In this document: in pieces, positions 32,461-42,744 of the stretch
Layout: every line of letters starts with the position of its first letter
How positions within the stretch are numbered: position 1 is the stretch's first letter
Assembly (NCBI GenBank): GCA_963786765.1
Contig: CAWBAJ010000033.1
Coordinates: 1 to 64,000 of the forward strand
Source: DATKNA01 sp963786765
Lineage (GTDB): Bacteria > Actinomycetota > Actinomycetes > Actinomycetales > Kineosporiaceae
DNA length: 64,000 bases
Direction: 5' to 3'
Notes under the pieces: generated by a model
What the model was told of the DNA's origin: nothing
Seen by the model: the letters and a program-made list of their open reading frames with translations, nothing else
Database searches by the model: none
Made by a program: the position numbers and the translations under genes

Positions 32461-34150
32461 ATGGCCGAGCCGATCACGCAGGCGCCGCAGGACGGCGCCC
32501 CGCTCGACGAGGCACGACATCCACACCCCCGACATCCACACCCCCGACATCCACACCCCCGACATCCACACCCCCGACATCCACACCACCGCCGGGAAGC
32601 TCGAGGACCTGCGCCGCCGCGAGGAGGCAGCCCTGCACGCGGGCTCGGCCCGGGCGGTGGAGAAGCGCCACGCGCAGGGCCGCAAGACAGCCCGTGAGCG
32701 CGTCGAGGCCCTGCTCGACCAGGGGTCCTTCGTCGAGCTGGACCGCTTCGCGCGCCATCGCACCCGCAACTTCGGCCTGGCGGAGCAGCGCCCCTACGGC
32801 GACGGCGTCGTCACGGGGCACGGGACGATCGACGGCCGGCAGGTCTGCGTCTTCGCCCAGGACTTCACCGTCTTCGGTGGCTCCCTGGGTGAGGTCTTCG
32901 GCGAGAAGATCGTCAAGGTGATGGACCTCGCGATGCGGATCGGCTGCCCCGTGATCGGCATCAACGACTCGGGGGGCGCGCGGATCCAGGAGGGGGTGGT
33001 CTCGCTCGGCCTGTACGGGGAGATCTTCCTGCGGAACGTCCACGCCAGCGGCGTCGTCCCGCAGATCTCCCTGGTGATGGGGCCGTGCGCCGGCGGAGCC
33101 GTGTACTCCCCCGCCATCACCGACTTCACCGTGATGGTGGACCAGACGTCGCACATGTTCATCACCGGGCCCGACGTCATTCGGACGGTGACCGGCGAGG
33201 ACGTCGGCTTCGAGGAACTCGGCGGTGCCAGGACGCACAACACCCGCTCCGGCAATGCGCACTACCTGGCGACGGACGAGGACGACGCGCTCGACTACGT
33301 CCGCGCGCTGCTGTCGTACCTGCCGTCGAACAACCTCTCCGACCCGCCGTCGGTCGAGGCCGCCGCCGAGATAGAGGTCACGGACTCCGACCTCGAGCTG
33401 GACGCCCTCGTTCCCGACTCCCCCAACCACCCCTACGACATGCACACCGTGATCGGGCACGTCCTCGACGACGGCGAGTTCCTCGAGGTGCAGGCACTGT
33501 TCGCGCCGAACGTCGTCGTCGGCTTCGGGCGGGTGGAGGGCCGGCCGGTGGGTGTGGTGGCGAACCAGCCGCTGCACTTCGCGGGCACGCTCGACATCGA
33601 CGCCTCGGAGAAGGCGGCCAGGTTCGTGCGGACGTGCGACGCCTTCAACGTGCCGGTGCTGACCTTCGTCGACGTTCCCGGCTTCCTGCCCGGCACCGAC
33701 CAGGAGTGGAACGGGATCATCCGGCGCGGCGCGAAGCTCATCTACGCCTACGCGGAGGCCACCGTCCCGAAGGTCACCGTGATCACTCGGAAGGCGTACG
33801 GCGGTGCGTACGACGTCATGGGTTCCAAGCACCTGGGCGCCGACGTGAACCTCGCCTGGCCGAGCGCGCAGATCGCGGTGATGGGCGCGCAGGGCGCGGT
33901 GAACATCCTCTACCGGCAGGAGCTGGCGCGGGTCGCGGACGACGGCGGCGACGTCGAGGCCGAGCGCCGGCGGCTGATCGAGGACTACGAGGACACCCTC
34001 GTCAACCCCTACATCGCCGCCGAGCGGGGGTACGTGGACGCCGTCATCGCTCCGTCCCGCACCCGGGTCGAGATCGTCCGCGCGCTACGGATGCTCCGGA
34101 CGAAGCGGCAGTCCCTGCCGCCGAAGAAACACGGGAACATCCCGCTGTGA
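32461..34150 (+). CDS. accD5: Acyl-CoA (propionyl-CoA) carboxylase beta subunit, AccD5-like
   Basis: Carboxyltransferase that moves CO2 from biotin to propionyl- or acetyl-CoA. The body is intact: TTAGKLEDLRRREEAALHAG, GQGKTARERV-type KRHAQGRKTARERVEALL, VIGINDSGGARIQEGVVSL, GPCAGGAVYSPAITDFTVMV, then TFVDVPGFLPGTDQEWNGII and RKAYGGAYDVMGSKHLGADV, ending in KKHGNIPL. The likely start is ATG 32461, 7 nt after TAGTCT; its frame (MAEPITQAPQDGAPLDEA) must shift by one base near 32512 to enter the body frame. The alternative GTG 32432 is in the body frame but gives an unlikely arginine-rich start. A 15-bp array codes for DIHTP five times. The stop overlaps the epsilon gene. Confidence 0.9.
32516..32590. 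repeat. 15-bp in-frame tandem array, 5 copies
   Basis: Unit GACATCCACACCCCC at 32516, 32531, 32546, 32561 and 32576 (last with one change). It codes DIHTP and leads into the conserved DIHTTAGKL, so the array seems to have grown from the gene's own DIHT codons. Confidence 0.93.
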
Positions 34151-34470
34151 CCGAGCCGTCGACTACCGAGCCGTCGACTACCGAGCCGTCGACTACCGAG
34201 CCGTCGACTACCGAGCCGTCGACTACCGAGCCGTCACCTGCCGAGCCAGTCCTGCGGGTCGTCGCCGGCGACGCGACGCCCGAGGAGATCGCGGCCGTCG
34301 TGGCGGCCGTCGCCGCCGCGACCTCGGACGCAACCTCCCCATCCCCCACGACAGCGCCACAGCCCGCCGGCGCCTCGCTGTGGTCGGCCCCGGGTTTCGC
34401 GAACCGCACCATCCGGGCGACGTTCACGCCGGGCCGGGACAGCTGGCGCACGTCGTTCTGGCCCCGCTGA
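34147..34470 (+). CDS. accE5: Acyl-CoA carboxylase epsilon subunit
   Basis: 107-residue small subunit that stabilises the actinobacterial carboxylase complex. The core reads LRVVAGDATPEEIAAVVAAV, then ASLWSAPGFANRTIRATFTP and GRDSWRTSFWPR, the usual LRVVxGxATxEE start and W-rich end of AccE. GTG 34147 overlaps the accD5 stop by 4 nt (GTGA). The N-terminus is an extension of six TEPST units coded by a 15-bp array. It is longer than typical AccE (about 70-90 residues) because of this array. Confidence 0.88.
   Translation: MTEPSTTEPSTTEPSTTEPSTTEPSTTEPSPAEPVLRVVAGDATPEEIAAVVAAVAAATSDATSPSPTTAPQPAGASLWSAPGFANRTIRATFTPGRDSWRTSFWPR
34150..34239. repeat. 15-bp in-frame tandem array, 6 copies
   Basis: Unit ACCGAGCCGTCGACT at 34150, 34165, 34180, 34195, 34210 and 34225, the last with two changes. 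It codes TEPST at the N-terminus of the epsilon subunit. Confidence 0.93.
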
Positions 34471-34644
34471 GGCCCTGAAGCGGTCCGGCCAGAAGACCGG
34501 GAGCTGCACGGCGAGGTAAGCCCAGACCGACGACATGGCGACGACCCAGCCGGCGGACCAGCGAGCGCCGCGGCTCCAGAGCACCAGCGCCAGCACGAAT
34601 CCGCCGGCCACGGTCGCGGTGATCGCGCCGGGTGCGTTGCCCAC
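34234..34644 (-). CDS. Possible small membrane protein, unclear 3' end
   Basis: From GTG 34644 the frame reads VGNAPGAITATVAGGFVLAL and then WSAGWVVAMSSVWAYLAVQL, two plausible membrane helices, followed by PVFWPDRFRASAGPERR. The frame then continues into arginine-rich sequence antisense to accE5 until 34234, which is unlikely to be real protein, so the true end or an indel may lie near 34480. No ribosome site is obvious. The stretch 34471-34776 holds nothing else that I can recognise. Confidence 0.3.
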   Translation of the reverse strand: MGNAPGAITATVAGGFVLALVLWSRGARWSAGWVVAMSSVWAYLAVQLPVFWPDRFRASAGPERRAPAVPARRERRPDGAVRETRGRPQRGAGGLWRCRGGWGGCVRGRGGDGRHDGRDLLGRRVAGDDPQDWLGR

Positions 34645-34776
34645 CGGAGCATGGAGCCGACTGTGGCGGTGAGCGTGGCAGTTCCGGGTCGATTGGCGAC
34701 CCGGAACTTTCCACGCACACTGACACGCTCGCTGACACGGTCGGAGTCGCGACCCTCGCCTCGACACGGGGCACGG

Positions 34777-36042
34777 TCACGCCAGCCGGGTGGCTCGCGC
34801 GGTGAGGTAGCGCTGCTCGGGGATGCTCGTCGTGGCGTTCGCCGCGGAAAGGTACGCCGAGCGCGCCGCGTGGGCGTCGCCGGCCATCTCGAGCAGGTGC
34901 GCGCGGACCGCGTGGATCCGGTGGTCGAGCTGTGCCCGGCGGCCGCCGAGCAAGGGAGCGATCATCGCCAAGCCGGCGTCCGGCCCCTCGACCATCGCGA
35001 CGGCCACGGCGCGGTTGAGGGCGACGGCGGGGCCCGGCGCGATCCCGGCCAGCATCTCGTAGAGCACGGCGATCTGGGCCCAGTCGGTGTCCTCCGCATG
35101 CTCCGCCTCGGCGTGCACGGCCGCGATCGCCGCTTGCAGCTGGTACGGCCCCACCGGCCCCGCCGGGAGCGCCGCCTCGACGAGCGCGACCCCCTCGCGG
35201 ATGCGGGCCCGGTCCCAGCGGCTGCGGTCCTGCTCCGCCAGCGGGACGAGCGCGCCGTCCGGGCCGATCCGCGCGTCCCGGCGTGCGTCCGTGAGCAGCA
35301 TCAGGGCGAGGAGGCCGGCGACCTCCCCGACGTCGGGCAGCCGCTCGTGCAGGAGGCGCGCCAGCCGGATCGCCTCCTGCGCGAGCTGGACGTCGTACAG
35401 CTCCGGGCCGGTCGTCGAGGTGTGGCCCTCGGTGAAGATCAGGTAGAGGACGTGGGCGGCCGCGGCGAGCCGTCCGGGCAGCTCGGCGGCAGTCGGCGGA
35501 TCGAATCGGGCCCCCACCTCCCGCAGCCGTGCCTTCGCCCTGCTGACGCGCTGCGCCATGGTGGCCTCCGGCACCAGGAACGCCCGCGCGATCTGGGCGG
35601 TCGTGAGGCCTCCGACAGCCCGCAGCGTCAGCGCGACCTGAGCCGGCGCCGGGAGCGCGGGGTGGCAGCAGAGCAGCAGCAGGACGAGCGAGTCGTCGGG
35701 GTCGTCCGGCCGCAGGTCGCCGACCGCCTCCGGCGGCGCCAGCCGTGCGACGAGCAGCTCGCGCCGGGTGCGGGCCGCGTCGCTGCGGCGCGCGTCCAGC
35801 AGGCGCCGCGACGCCACGGTGACCAGCCATGCCGGCGGGTCGTCCGGCAGACCTTCGACGGGCCACTGCCGCGAGGCCGCGAGCAACGCCTCCTGCAGGG
35901 CGTCCTCCGCCGCGTCGAGGTCGCCGTACCGACGCACGAGCGCGCCCAGGACGCGCGGCGCGTACGGGCGCCACGCGTCCTGGAGCGCCGCCTCCACCCG
36001 GATGCTCCCGGTTCCGGGAGGCTGCTCAGGCGTCGCCGCCAC
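34777..36042 (-). CDS. ECF sigma factor with C-terminal TPR-like extension (ECF42-like)
   Basis: 421-residue extracytoplasmic-function sigma factor. Region 2 reads YAPRVLGALVRRYGDLDAAE and DALQEALLAASRQWPVEGLP, with DPPAWLVTVASRRLLDARRS; region 4 reads LTLRAVGGLTTAQIARAFLV and PEATMAQRVSRAKARLRE. The long C-terminal half (FTEGHTSTTGPELYDVQLAQ, EAIRLARLLHERLPD) is the helical extension of the ECF42/DUF6596 group, which replaces a separate anti-sigma factor. The adjacent DGPF/YCII gene upstream overlaps it by 17 nt and is the standard ECF42 partner. GTG 36042 is favoured; GTG 35997 is possible. The exact signal is not known for the group. Confidence 0.85.
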   Translation of the reverse strand: MAATPEQPPGTGSIRVEAALQDAWRPYAPRVLGALVRRYGDLDAAEDALQEALLAASRQWPVEGLPDDPPAWLVTVASRRLLDARRSDAARTRRELLVARLAPPEAVGDLRPDDPDDSLVLLLLCCHPALPAPAQVALTLRAVGGLTTAQIARAFLVPEATMAQRVSRAKARLREVGARFDPPTAAELPGRLAAAAHVLYLIFTEGHTSTTGPELYDVQLAQEAIRLARLLHERLPDVGEVAGLLALMLLTDARRDARIGPDGALVPLAEQDRSRWDRARIREGVALVEAALPAGPVGPYQLQAAIAAVHAEAEHAEDTDWAQIAVLYEMLAGIAPGPAVALNRAVAVAMVEGPDAGLAMIAPLLGGRRAQLDHRIHAVRAHLLEMAGDAHAARSAYLSAANATTSIPEQRYLTARATRLA

Positions 36043-36418
36043 CGGCAGACATCGCGGGCCGCAGCTCGACGGTGTCCCCCGGCCCGGCGAACTGCGCGGC
36101 GACCTCCTCGGCCCGCTCCCGCGTCGCGCAGCTGATGACGAAGAACCCGGCGAGGTGCTCCTTCGACTCGGCGTAGGGGCCGTCGGTGGCCAGCGGTCCG
36201 TCGGAGCCCCAGCGGTAGACCGTCGACGAGGACGGCGCACCCAGTGCCTCGGCGGTCACCCACTCCCCGGACTCCTGCAGCTCGGCGAGGAGCGCGTCGA
36301 ACTGCTTGTCCATCTCGGCCCGCCGCTCCGGCGGGATCGCGCGCCCCTCCGGGGTGTTGTCGATCGTCGGGTGGCCCCACGGGTCGGGGTTGCTGTGGAT
36401 GAGGATCACGTACTTCAC
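36026..36418 (-). CDS. YCII-related DGPF-domain protein
   Basis: 130-residue ferredoxin-like-fold protein of the DGPF family. VKYVILIHSNPDPWGHPTID opens the protein; FDALLAELQESGEWVTAEAL and the signature TDGPYAESKEHLAGFFVI follow. GTG 36418 is preferred because AAGGAG lies 9 nt upstream; a GTG 18 nt earlier is inside that site. It precedes and overlaps an ECF42-like sigma gene, the usual gene pair. Its biochemical role is not established. Confidence 0.85.
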   Translation of the reverse strand: MKYVILIHSNPDPWGHPTIDNTPEGRAIPPERRAEMDKQFDALLAELQESGEWVTAEALGAPSSSTVYRWGSDGPLATDGPYAESKEHLAGFFVISCATRERAEEVAAQFAGPGDTVELRPAMSAGGGDA

Positions 36419-36517
36419 GGGAGGAGTCTCCTTCACCTCGGCGTCAGGGCCCCAGCGGCCCGACGTCCCAGAGGTCGGAGCAGGGGGCCAGTTCTCGACA
36501 ACGCCGATCCTGGCGGA

Positions 36518-39500
36518 CTAACGGCCGCGCGGCCGCACCGTGGGGAACGCGAGCGTCTCGCGGATGGAGGTGCCGGTCAGCATCATGACGAGCCGGTCGA
36601 CGCCCATCCCCAGGCCGCCCGTGGGGGGCATGCCGTACTCGAGCGCTGTCAGGAAGTCCTCGTCGAGCTGCATCGCCTCAGGATCCCCGCCGGCGGCGAG
36701 CACCGACTGCTCGGTGAGCCGCCGGCGCTGCTCCAGCGGGTCGACCAGCTCGCTGTACGCCGTGGCGATCTCGGTGCCGAAGGCCACGAGATCCCATCGT
36801 TCGGCCAGCCGCGGGTCGTCCCGGTGCGGGCGGGTCAGCGGCGAGACGTCCGTCGGGAAATCGAGGTAGAAGGTCGGCTCGACCGTGGCGTGCTCGACCA
36901 GCCGCTCGTACATCTCGAGGAGGACGGCGCCCCTGGACCATCCCGGGTCGACCGGCACCTGCATCCGTTCGCAGTGCCGGACGAGCTGTTCGCGGCTGGT
37001 GTCGGCGTCCACCTCCTCGCCCACGGCACGTGAGATCGCTTCGGCGACCGTCAGCACCGGCCACGGTCCGGACAGGTCCACTTCGCGGCCCGAGGATGGT
37101 CGGCCCGTCGATCCGCCGGTACGCCACCGGCGCGCCGTTCGCCGCGACCGCCGCCTCCACGACGAGCTCGCGGGCGAGCTCGAGCATGTCGCGGTAGTCG
37201 GCGTAGGCGAGGTACGCCTCGAGCATCGTGAACTCGGGGTTGTGCTTGAACGACACGCCCTCGTTCCGGAAGGTGCGGCCCAGTTCGAAGACACGCTCCA
37301 TCCCGCCCACGCACAGCCGTTTCAGGTAGAGCTCGGGGGCGATGCGCAGGTAGACCGTCAGGTCGTGCCGCCATGTGCGTGACGAACGGACGGGCGGTGG
37401 CGCCGCCGTGCACCGGCTGCAGCTGCGGGGTCTCGACCTCGAGGAAGCCCCGCGACACCAGCGACGTCCGCAGGCTCGTGACCGCACGCGAGCGGGCGGT
37501 GAGCAGCTGGCGGGCCTGCGGCCGGAGCACGAGGTCGAGGTAGCGCTGCCGTACCCGCGCCTCCGGGTCGGTCAGGCCCGCGTGCTTGTCGGGCAGCGGC
37601 CGCAGGCATTTCGACGTCAGGGTCCACTCTGCGGCGGCCACGGACAGCTCGCCGCGGCGCGAGGCGACCACTTCGCCGGTGACGCCGACGTGGTCGCCGA
37701 GGTCGACGTCGCGCAGAAACCGGTCCAGCCCGTCCTGCCCGAGACGCGAGCTCTCGAGGAGCACCTGCAGGTCCCCGGACCAGTCCCGCAGCACCGCGAA
37801 GCACACCCGGCCATGGTCGCGGACGGCGACGATCCGCCCGGCGACGCCCGCCACCGCGCCTGTGCCGTCCCCGGGCCGCAGGCCCTGGTGCTGCTTCGCG
37901 GACCTCGGCGCAGGTGCGGGTGCGGGGGTACGTCACGGGATAGATCGAGCCGGCGGCGCGCAGCCGCTCGAGGGTGGCGAAGCGGTCCCGCACCTGCTGG
38001 GGGAGCGCCGCGGCGGCCGCCGCGACGGCCGCGGCCGCCGGGTCGGCGCCGAGTCCGGCTCCACCGGCGGCCGCGGCGCCGGCGCCGAGTCGGCCGCGCG
38101 TCGGGGCCGGCGTCGCCGCCGCCCGCGGTCGCCAGGGAGCGGGACGAGCCCGGCAGCAGGAGGAAGCCCTCGGCCAGCGCCGAGGCGAACGAGATCTCGA
38201 CGAGTTCGCGGCGGTCGGCGAAGCACAAGAAGCGGGGCACCCACTCGGGCCGGTACTTCACGTTCGAGCGGTAGAGCGACTCCAGCTGCCACCAGCGTGA
38301 CGCCACGAGCAGCAGCCGGCGCCAGGCCGCGCCACCGGGCCCGCGCCGATCCTGGCGCCGTCCTCGAACGCGGACCTGAACACCGCGAAGTTGAGCGACA
38401 GCCGGTCGACCCCGAGCGCGGGCCCGCGGGCGACGAGCTCGGCGACCATGAGCTCGGTGAGGCCGTTGACGGCGTCCCGCTCGCGGCGCATCAGGTCGAG
38501 GGAGAGCCCGTCGCGAGCCCCAGGGCACGAACGAGAGCAGCGCGACCGGCCGGCCCGCGGGGTCGAGGGCCTCGACGGCCACGCAGGCGGCGTCCGCGGG
38601 ATCCCCCAGCCGGGACAGCGCCATCGAGAAGCCGCGCTCGGTCTCCCCGTGCCGCCAGCCGTCCGCCAGGGCCACCAGCTGCTCCATCTCCTGCGCGGGA
38701 GAGCGCGCCGTGACGGCGGACGCGCACCGTGTACCCGGACCGCTCAGCCGCTGGACGACCTGCCGGACCGGGCGCAGGTCGGGGTGCTCGAGGTCGAACC
38801 GGGCCACGTGGACGACGGCCTCGTCGCCGATCTCGAGCACCTTCAGCCCGGCCCGGTGATAGGCCCTCGCGCCGGCCTCGCTCGCGCCCATCACGGCCGG
38901 CACCCAGGCGTAGGTGCGGGCCTCGTCCAGCCACCGCTCGATCGCCGGCGCCCAGTGGTCGGGGTCGCCGACCGGGTCGGCGCTCGCGAGGCTCACTCCC
39001 GCCACCACCCGGTAGGTGACCGCGGCCTTGCCGGACGGCGCGAAGATCGCGGCCTTGTCCCGGCGGGTCGCGAAGTAGCTGAGGGAGTCCTGGTCGCCGT
39101 GGACCGCCAGCAGGTCGCGGACCTGCCTCTCGCTCTCCGGCGCGAGGTCGGACGCCGCCCGCTGGGGCCGGGTCAGCACGAGCAACGCCGTGAGCACCGT
39201 GACGAGGCCGAGGAAACCCAGCGTGAGGTCGACCGGCCGGGGGGCGGAACCGAAGCCCGGGATGTCCCCGGCGAACTGCGTGCCCGTGACCTCCGAGAGC
39301 GTCCACACCACGCGGTCGCCGGTGGTGGCCAGCGTGCCCGGCATCAGGCTCACCAGTGCGAACCCGATCAGGCTGATCACCGCGAGGCCCGCGAGCAGGA
39401 CCGCGAGGGCCCGCAGCGCGGACCGCCGCCGGACGCGGGTCGGGAAGTGCCGGCGGGCGGCGAGGAAGACTCCGAAGGCCGCCGCCTGCAGGACGATCAG

Positions 39501-40008
39501 GACGGTGGCCAGGGGGCGGCCCGGCACCTGGGCCAGGGTCTCGGGGTCGAGCGTGTCCGGCGGCGCGAACCAGAGGGCGAGGACGACGGACACGCCGCCG
39601 AGCAGCTCGAGCGAGGCGAGGACGACGACGCCCCACCACGCCACCCGCTTGCGCCGGGCGGCGGCGCCGGCGAGGACGGCGAAGACCGCCGCCGATGTGA
39701 GGTTCGGTGCCGCGTTGACCAGCAGCAGGTCGAAGGGGACCTGCAGCGGCGCGAGGGCCTGGCGAACCCCCGTGCTCAGCGCCGTCAGCGCGGAGACCGC
39801 GGACACCGTGGCGAGCACCAGCGCCGCGATGCGCGGGACCGCCGCCAGCGGACCGGTCCTGCGGGCCGGTGCGAGCGGCCGTTCCGGCACCGCCCCGCCG
39901 GCCGTCCGGCCGAGCGTCCCTCCCCTCGCCGCCTGTCGCCGGTTCGCCCGGGTGATGGCTGCGCGCGCCGCGCCGCACCGGCGCGCCGCCGAGCGCGTCC
40001 TGAACCAT
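36518..40008 (-). CDS. lysX: LysX-type fusion: lysyl-phosphatidylglycerol synthase plus lysyl-tRNA synthetase (several frameshifts)
   Basis: Bifunctional protein that charges tRNA-Lys and transfers lysine to phosphatidylglycerol. ATG 40008 has GGGAGG 6 nt upstream. The N-terminal part has about six membrane helices (VPRIAALVLATVSAVSALTA, VAWWGVVVLASLELLGGVSV) and the DUF2156 catalytic region (ASADPVGDPDHWAPAIERWL, GARAYHRAGLKVLEIGDEAV). The C-terminal part has an OB fold (AGRIVAVRDHGRVCFAVLRD) and class II motifs (GRTFRNEGVSFKHNPEFTML, GGLGMGVDRLVMMLTG). The span of about 1163 codons matches M. tuberculosis LysX, but pieces lie in different frames with at least six breaks (near 39.95, 38.5, 38.3, 38.0, 37.9, 37.4 and 37.1 kb). 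All pieces keep conserved sense. Confidence 0.85.
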
Positions 40009-40085
40009 GACGTGCCTCCCGACTGGAGGCTAGGCCCCAGGGACGACGTTGACGGACGAAAGGGCTGCACGACAAGACCCGCCGC

Positions 40086-40944
40086 TCATCCGGTGACGCG
40101 ATGCGCCCCCGCGTACACGTTGAACGACTCCCCGCGGGAGAAGCCGACGAGCGTCAGCCCGGCCTCGACGGCGAGGTCGACGGCGAGGGACGACGGCGCC
40201 GACACGGCGGCCAGCACCGGCGCACCCGACGTCCACGCCTTCTGCACGAGCTCGAACGACGCCCGGCCGCTGACCTGGAGCACGTGGCCCCGCAACGGCA
40301 GCAGGCCCCGCTGGAAGCCCAGCCGACGACCTTGTCGACGGCGTTGTGCCGGCCGACGTCCTCACGCAGCACGACGAGCTCGCCGGCGGGTGTGAACAGC
40401 CCGGCCGCGTGCAGGCCGCCGGTGCGGTCGAAGACGCGCTGGGCGGCGCGCAAGCGGTCCGGCAGCGCGGCGAGCACGTCGCCCGGCACGCGGACGGGAT
40501 CGTCCGCGACCGTGTGCGACGAGTGGGTCCGGACGGCGTCGATGCTCGTCGTGCCGCAGATCCCGCAGGCGCTCGACACGGCCCGGTATCGGTCGGCGGG
40601 CACCGTCACGCCCGGACGCAGGACCACCTCGACGACGTTGTGGGTGGGCTGCCCGTCGGCGTCCCGGGCCGCGTCGGGCAGTGCCGGGCAGAGACCACGT
40701 CGGCCGCCGACCGCACGACGCCCTCCGCCACAGGAAGCCGAGCGCGAGCTCGAGGTCGTGGCCCGGGGTCCGCATCGTCACGGTGAACGGGTCGGCCGGA
40801 AACCCGGAAAGAGCCTCGCTTGAGCCCAGCCGGATCTCCAGCGGCTCCTCGACCGCGAGCGTGTCGGGCCGGCTGATCCGGCCCGGTCGCTGATCCGTTC
40901 ACCGTGAACCGGACCACGGGCCGCCGTGCCGTCGTCGCTGCCAC
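40086..40944 (-). CDS. fdhD: Formate dehydrogenase accessory sulfurtransferase FdhD (frameshifted)
   Basis: Sulfur carrier that sulfurates the molybdenum cofactor of formate dehydrogenase. Pieces in different frames read TARRPVVRFTVNG, then FTVTMRTPGHDLELALGFLW, then SSACGICGTTSIDA with the CxxC sulfur-relay cysteines, ELVVLREDVGRHNAVDKVVG, and SGRASFELVQKAWTSGAPVL with FSRGESFNVYAG at the end. At least three indels are needed (near 40880, 40690 and 40320). GTG 40944 is preferred for GAGGAG 6 nt upstream. No formate dehydrogenase genes lie in the window. Confidence 0.85.
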
Positions 40945-41013
40945 GGGCACCTCCTCGAGCCGAGGGTAGGTCGGCCCCCGCGCACCGCCCGCTGCGTCCA
41001 GGCCGGGAGGTTC

Positions 41014-41019
41014 TAGTCT
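41014..41019 (+). promoter_or_regulatory. -10 element TAGTCT of the DUF885 gene
   Basis: TAGTCT, 6 nt before GTG 41026; no ribosome site lies between. Leaderless layout. Confidence 0.6.
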
Positions 41020-41025
41020 GCGCGG

Positions 41026-42744
41026 GTGAGCGACGCCCGTCCCCCCACCCGTGTCGACGAGATCGCGGACCGCTACCTCGACCGGTCGGCGGCCGCGGAC
41101 CCGGTGTTCGCCACCTTCACCGGCATCCGCGGCTACGACGACCGCCTGACGGACGTCTCCCCGGCGGGGCACGCCGCCCGGGCGTCGCTGGCCGAGCAGG
41201 CCCTCGGTGAGCTCGAGACCGCGGTGCCGGTGGACGCCACCGATGCCGTGACCGTCGCCGCGCTGCGCGAGCGGCTGGCGCTCGACCTCGAACGGCACGA
41301 GCTCGGCCTCGACCTCGCGACGCTCAACAACATCGAATCGCCGGTGCAGACCTTCCGCGACGTCTTCGACATCACCGCCAGCGACACCGACGAGCACTGG
41401 GCCACGATCGCGGCCCGGCTCACCGCCGTCCGCGGTGCCCTCGCCGGGTACCGGGAGAGCCTGGCCGCCGCCCGGGCGGTGGGCTGGGCGCCGGCCGCGC
41501 GCCAGGTGCGGGCCGCCTCGGCCAGGCGCGCGAGTTCGGCGGCCCGCAGGGGTTCTTCGTCACGTACGCGGCGGCTGCGAGGACGCGCGAGAACCAGCCG
41601 CCGGGGGGCGGCCTGCCCGAGCGGCTGCGGGCCGCGGGCGCGGACGCCGCCGCCGCGTACACCGAGCTCGCGGACTGGCTCGACGCCGAGGTGCTGACCG
41701 GTGCCACCGACCGCGACGCGGCGGGCCGCGACCTCTACGCGCTGCACGCCCGCGAGTTCCTGGGCACGGTGGTGGACCTCGACGAGACGTACGGCTGGGG
41801 CCTGGCCGAGCTGGACCGGATCGAGCGCCGGATGGCGGACGTGGCCCGGCGGGTGACGCCGGACGCACCGGGCGGCGAGGATGCGGACGCCGTGCACGAT
41901 GCCATCGCCGCCGGCATCGCCGCCCTGGATGCCGACCCCGCCCGCACGATCGACAGCCCGCAGGAGTTCCGCGACTGGATGCAGCAGCTGTCCGACCAGG
42001 CGATGGTGGAGCTCGGCAGCCGGGCACTTCGACATCCCCGAGCCGGTGCGGACGCTGCGCTGCCGGATCGCGCCGTCGTCGTCCGGCGCCGTCTACTACA
42101 CCCCGCCCTCGGAGGACTTCTCCCGGCCCGGGGAGATGTGGTGGTCCGTCCCCGGCCGGGATGGACCTCGTTCTCCACCTGGCGGGAGGCGTCGACGGTC
42201 TACCACGAGGGTGTGCCCGGGTCATCACCTTCAGGTGCGGCCAGACCCAGTACCGCAGCGACCGGCTCAACCGCTGGCGCCGGCTCGGCTCGTGGGTGAG
42301 CGGCCACGGCGAGGGCTGGGCGCTGTACGCCGAGCGCCTCATGGAGGAGCTCGGCTACCTGCGGCGACGACGGCGACCTGATGGGGATGCTCGACGCGCA
42401 CGCGCTGCGGGCGGCCCGGGTGGTCGTGGACATCGGCGTCCACTGCGGGCTCGCGGCGCCCCGGGAGGTGGGCGGGGGTACCTGGGACGCCGACAAGGCC
42501 TGGGCGTTCCTGCGCGGCACACCCGCGCTGCCGACCCGACCCTGCGGTTCGAGCTCGAGCGCTACCTGGGCTGGCCGGGGCAGGCGATCTCGTACAAGGT
42601 CGGCGAGCGGGCGTGGCTCGACCTGCGGGACCAGGTGCGAGCGCGCGAGGGGGACGCCTTCGACCTGCGGGCCTTCCACCGCCGCGCGCTCGACTGGGTT
42701 CGGTGGGCCTGGACGTCCTGCGCTCCGCCCTGTTGTCGGCATGA
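41026..42744 (+). CDS. DUF885 family protein, peptidase-like (several frameshifts)
   Basis: A protein of about 570 residues of the DUF885 family, thought to be zinc metallopeptidases. The start reads TRVDEIADRYLDRSAAADPV and FATFTGIRGYDDRLTDVSPA, then TLNNIESPVQTFRDVFDITA. Later pieces in other frames read GRDLYALHAREFLGTVVDLD, IPEPVRTLRCRIAPSSSGAV, YYTPPSEDFSRPGEMWW, the HExxH-like VYHEGVPGHHLQ region, and SGHGEGWALYAERLMEELGY, followed by LERYLGWPGQAISYKVGERA. At least five indels lie between 41.5 and 42.7 kb. The final TGA overlaps the maf ATG. Confidence 0.8.

Noticed and set aside
32432..34150. GTG 32432 as start of accD5
   Set aside because: It is in frame with the body but gives an arginine-rich N-terminus unlike the family, and lies upstream of the TAGTCT element. 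ATG 32461 fits the leaderless layout and a family-like start, at the cost of one indel.
22897..34239. CRISPR array
   Set aside because: The repeats are head-to-tail 15-18-bp units without spacers, differ from locus to locus, and no cas genes are present.
34471..34776. A conserved gene between accE5 and the sigma factor
   Set aside because: Only a two-helix membrane-like stretch with no credible end was found, so it is listed at low confidence and not as a known gene.
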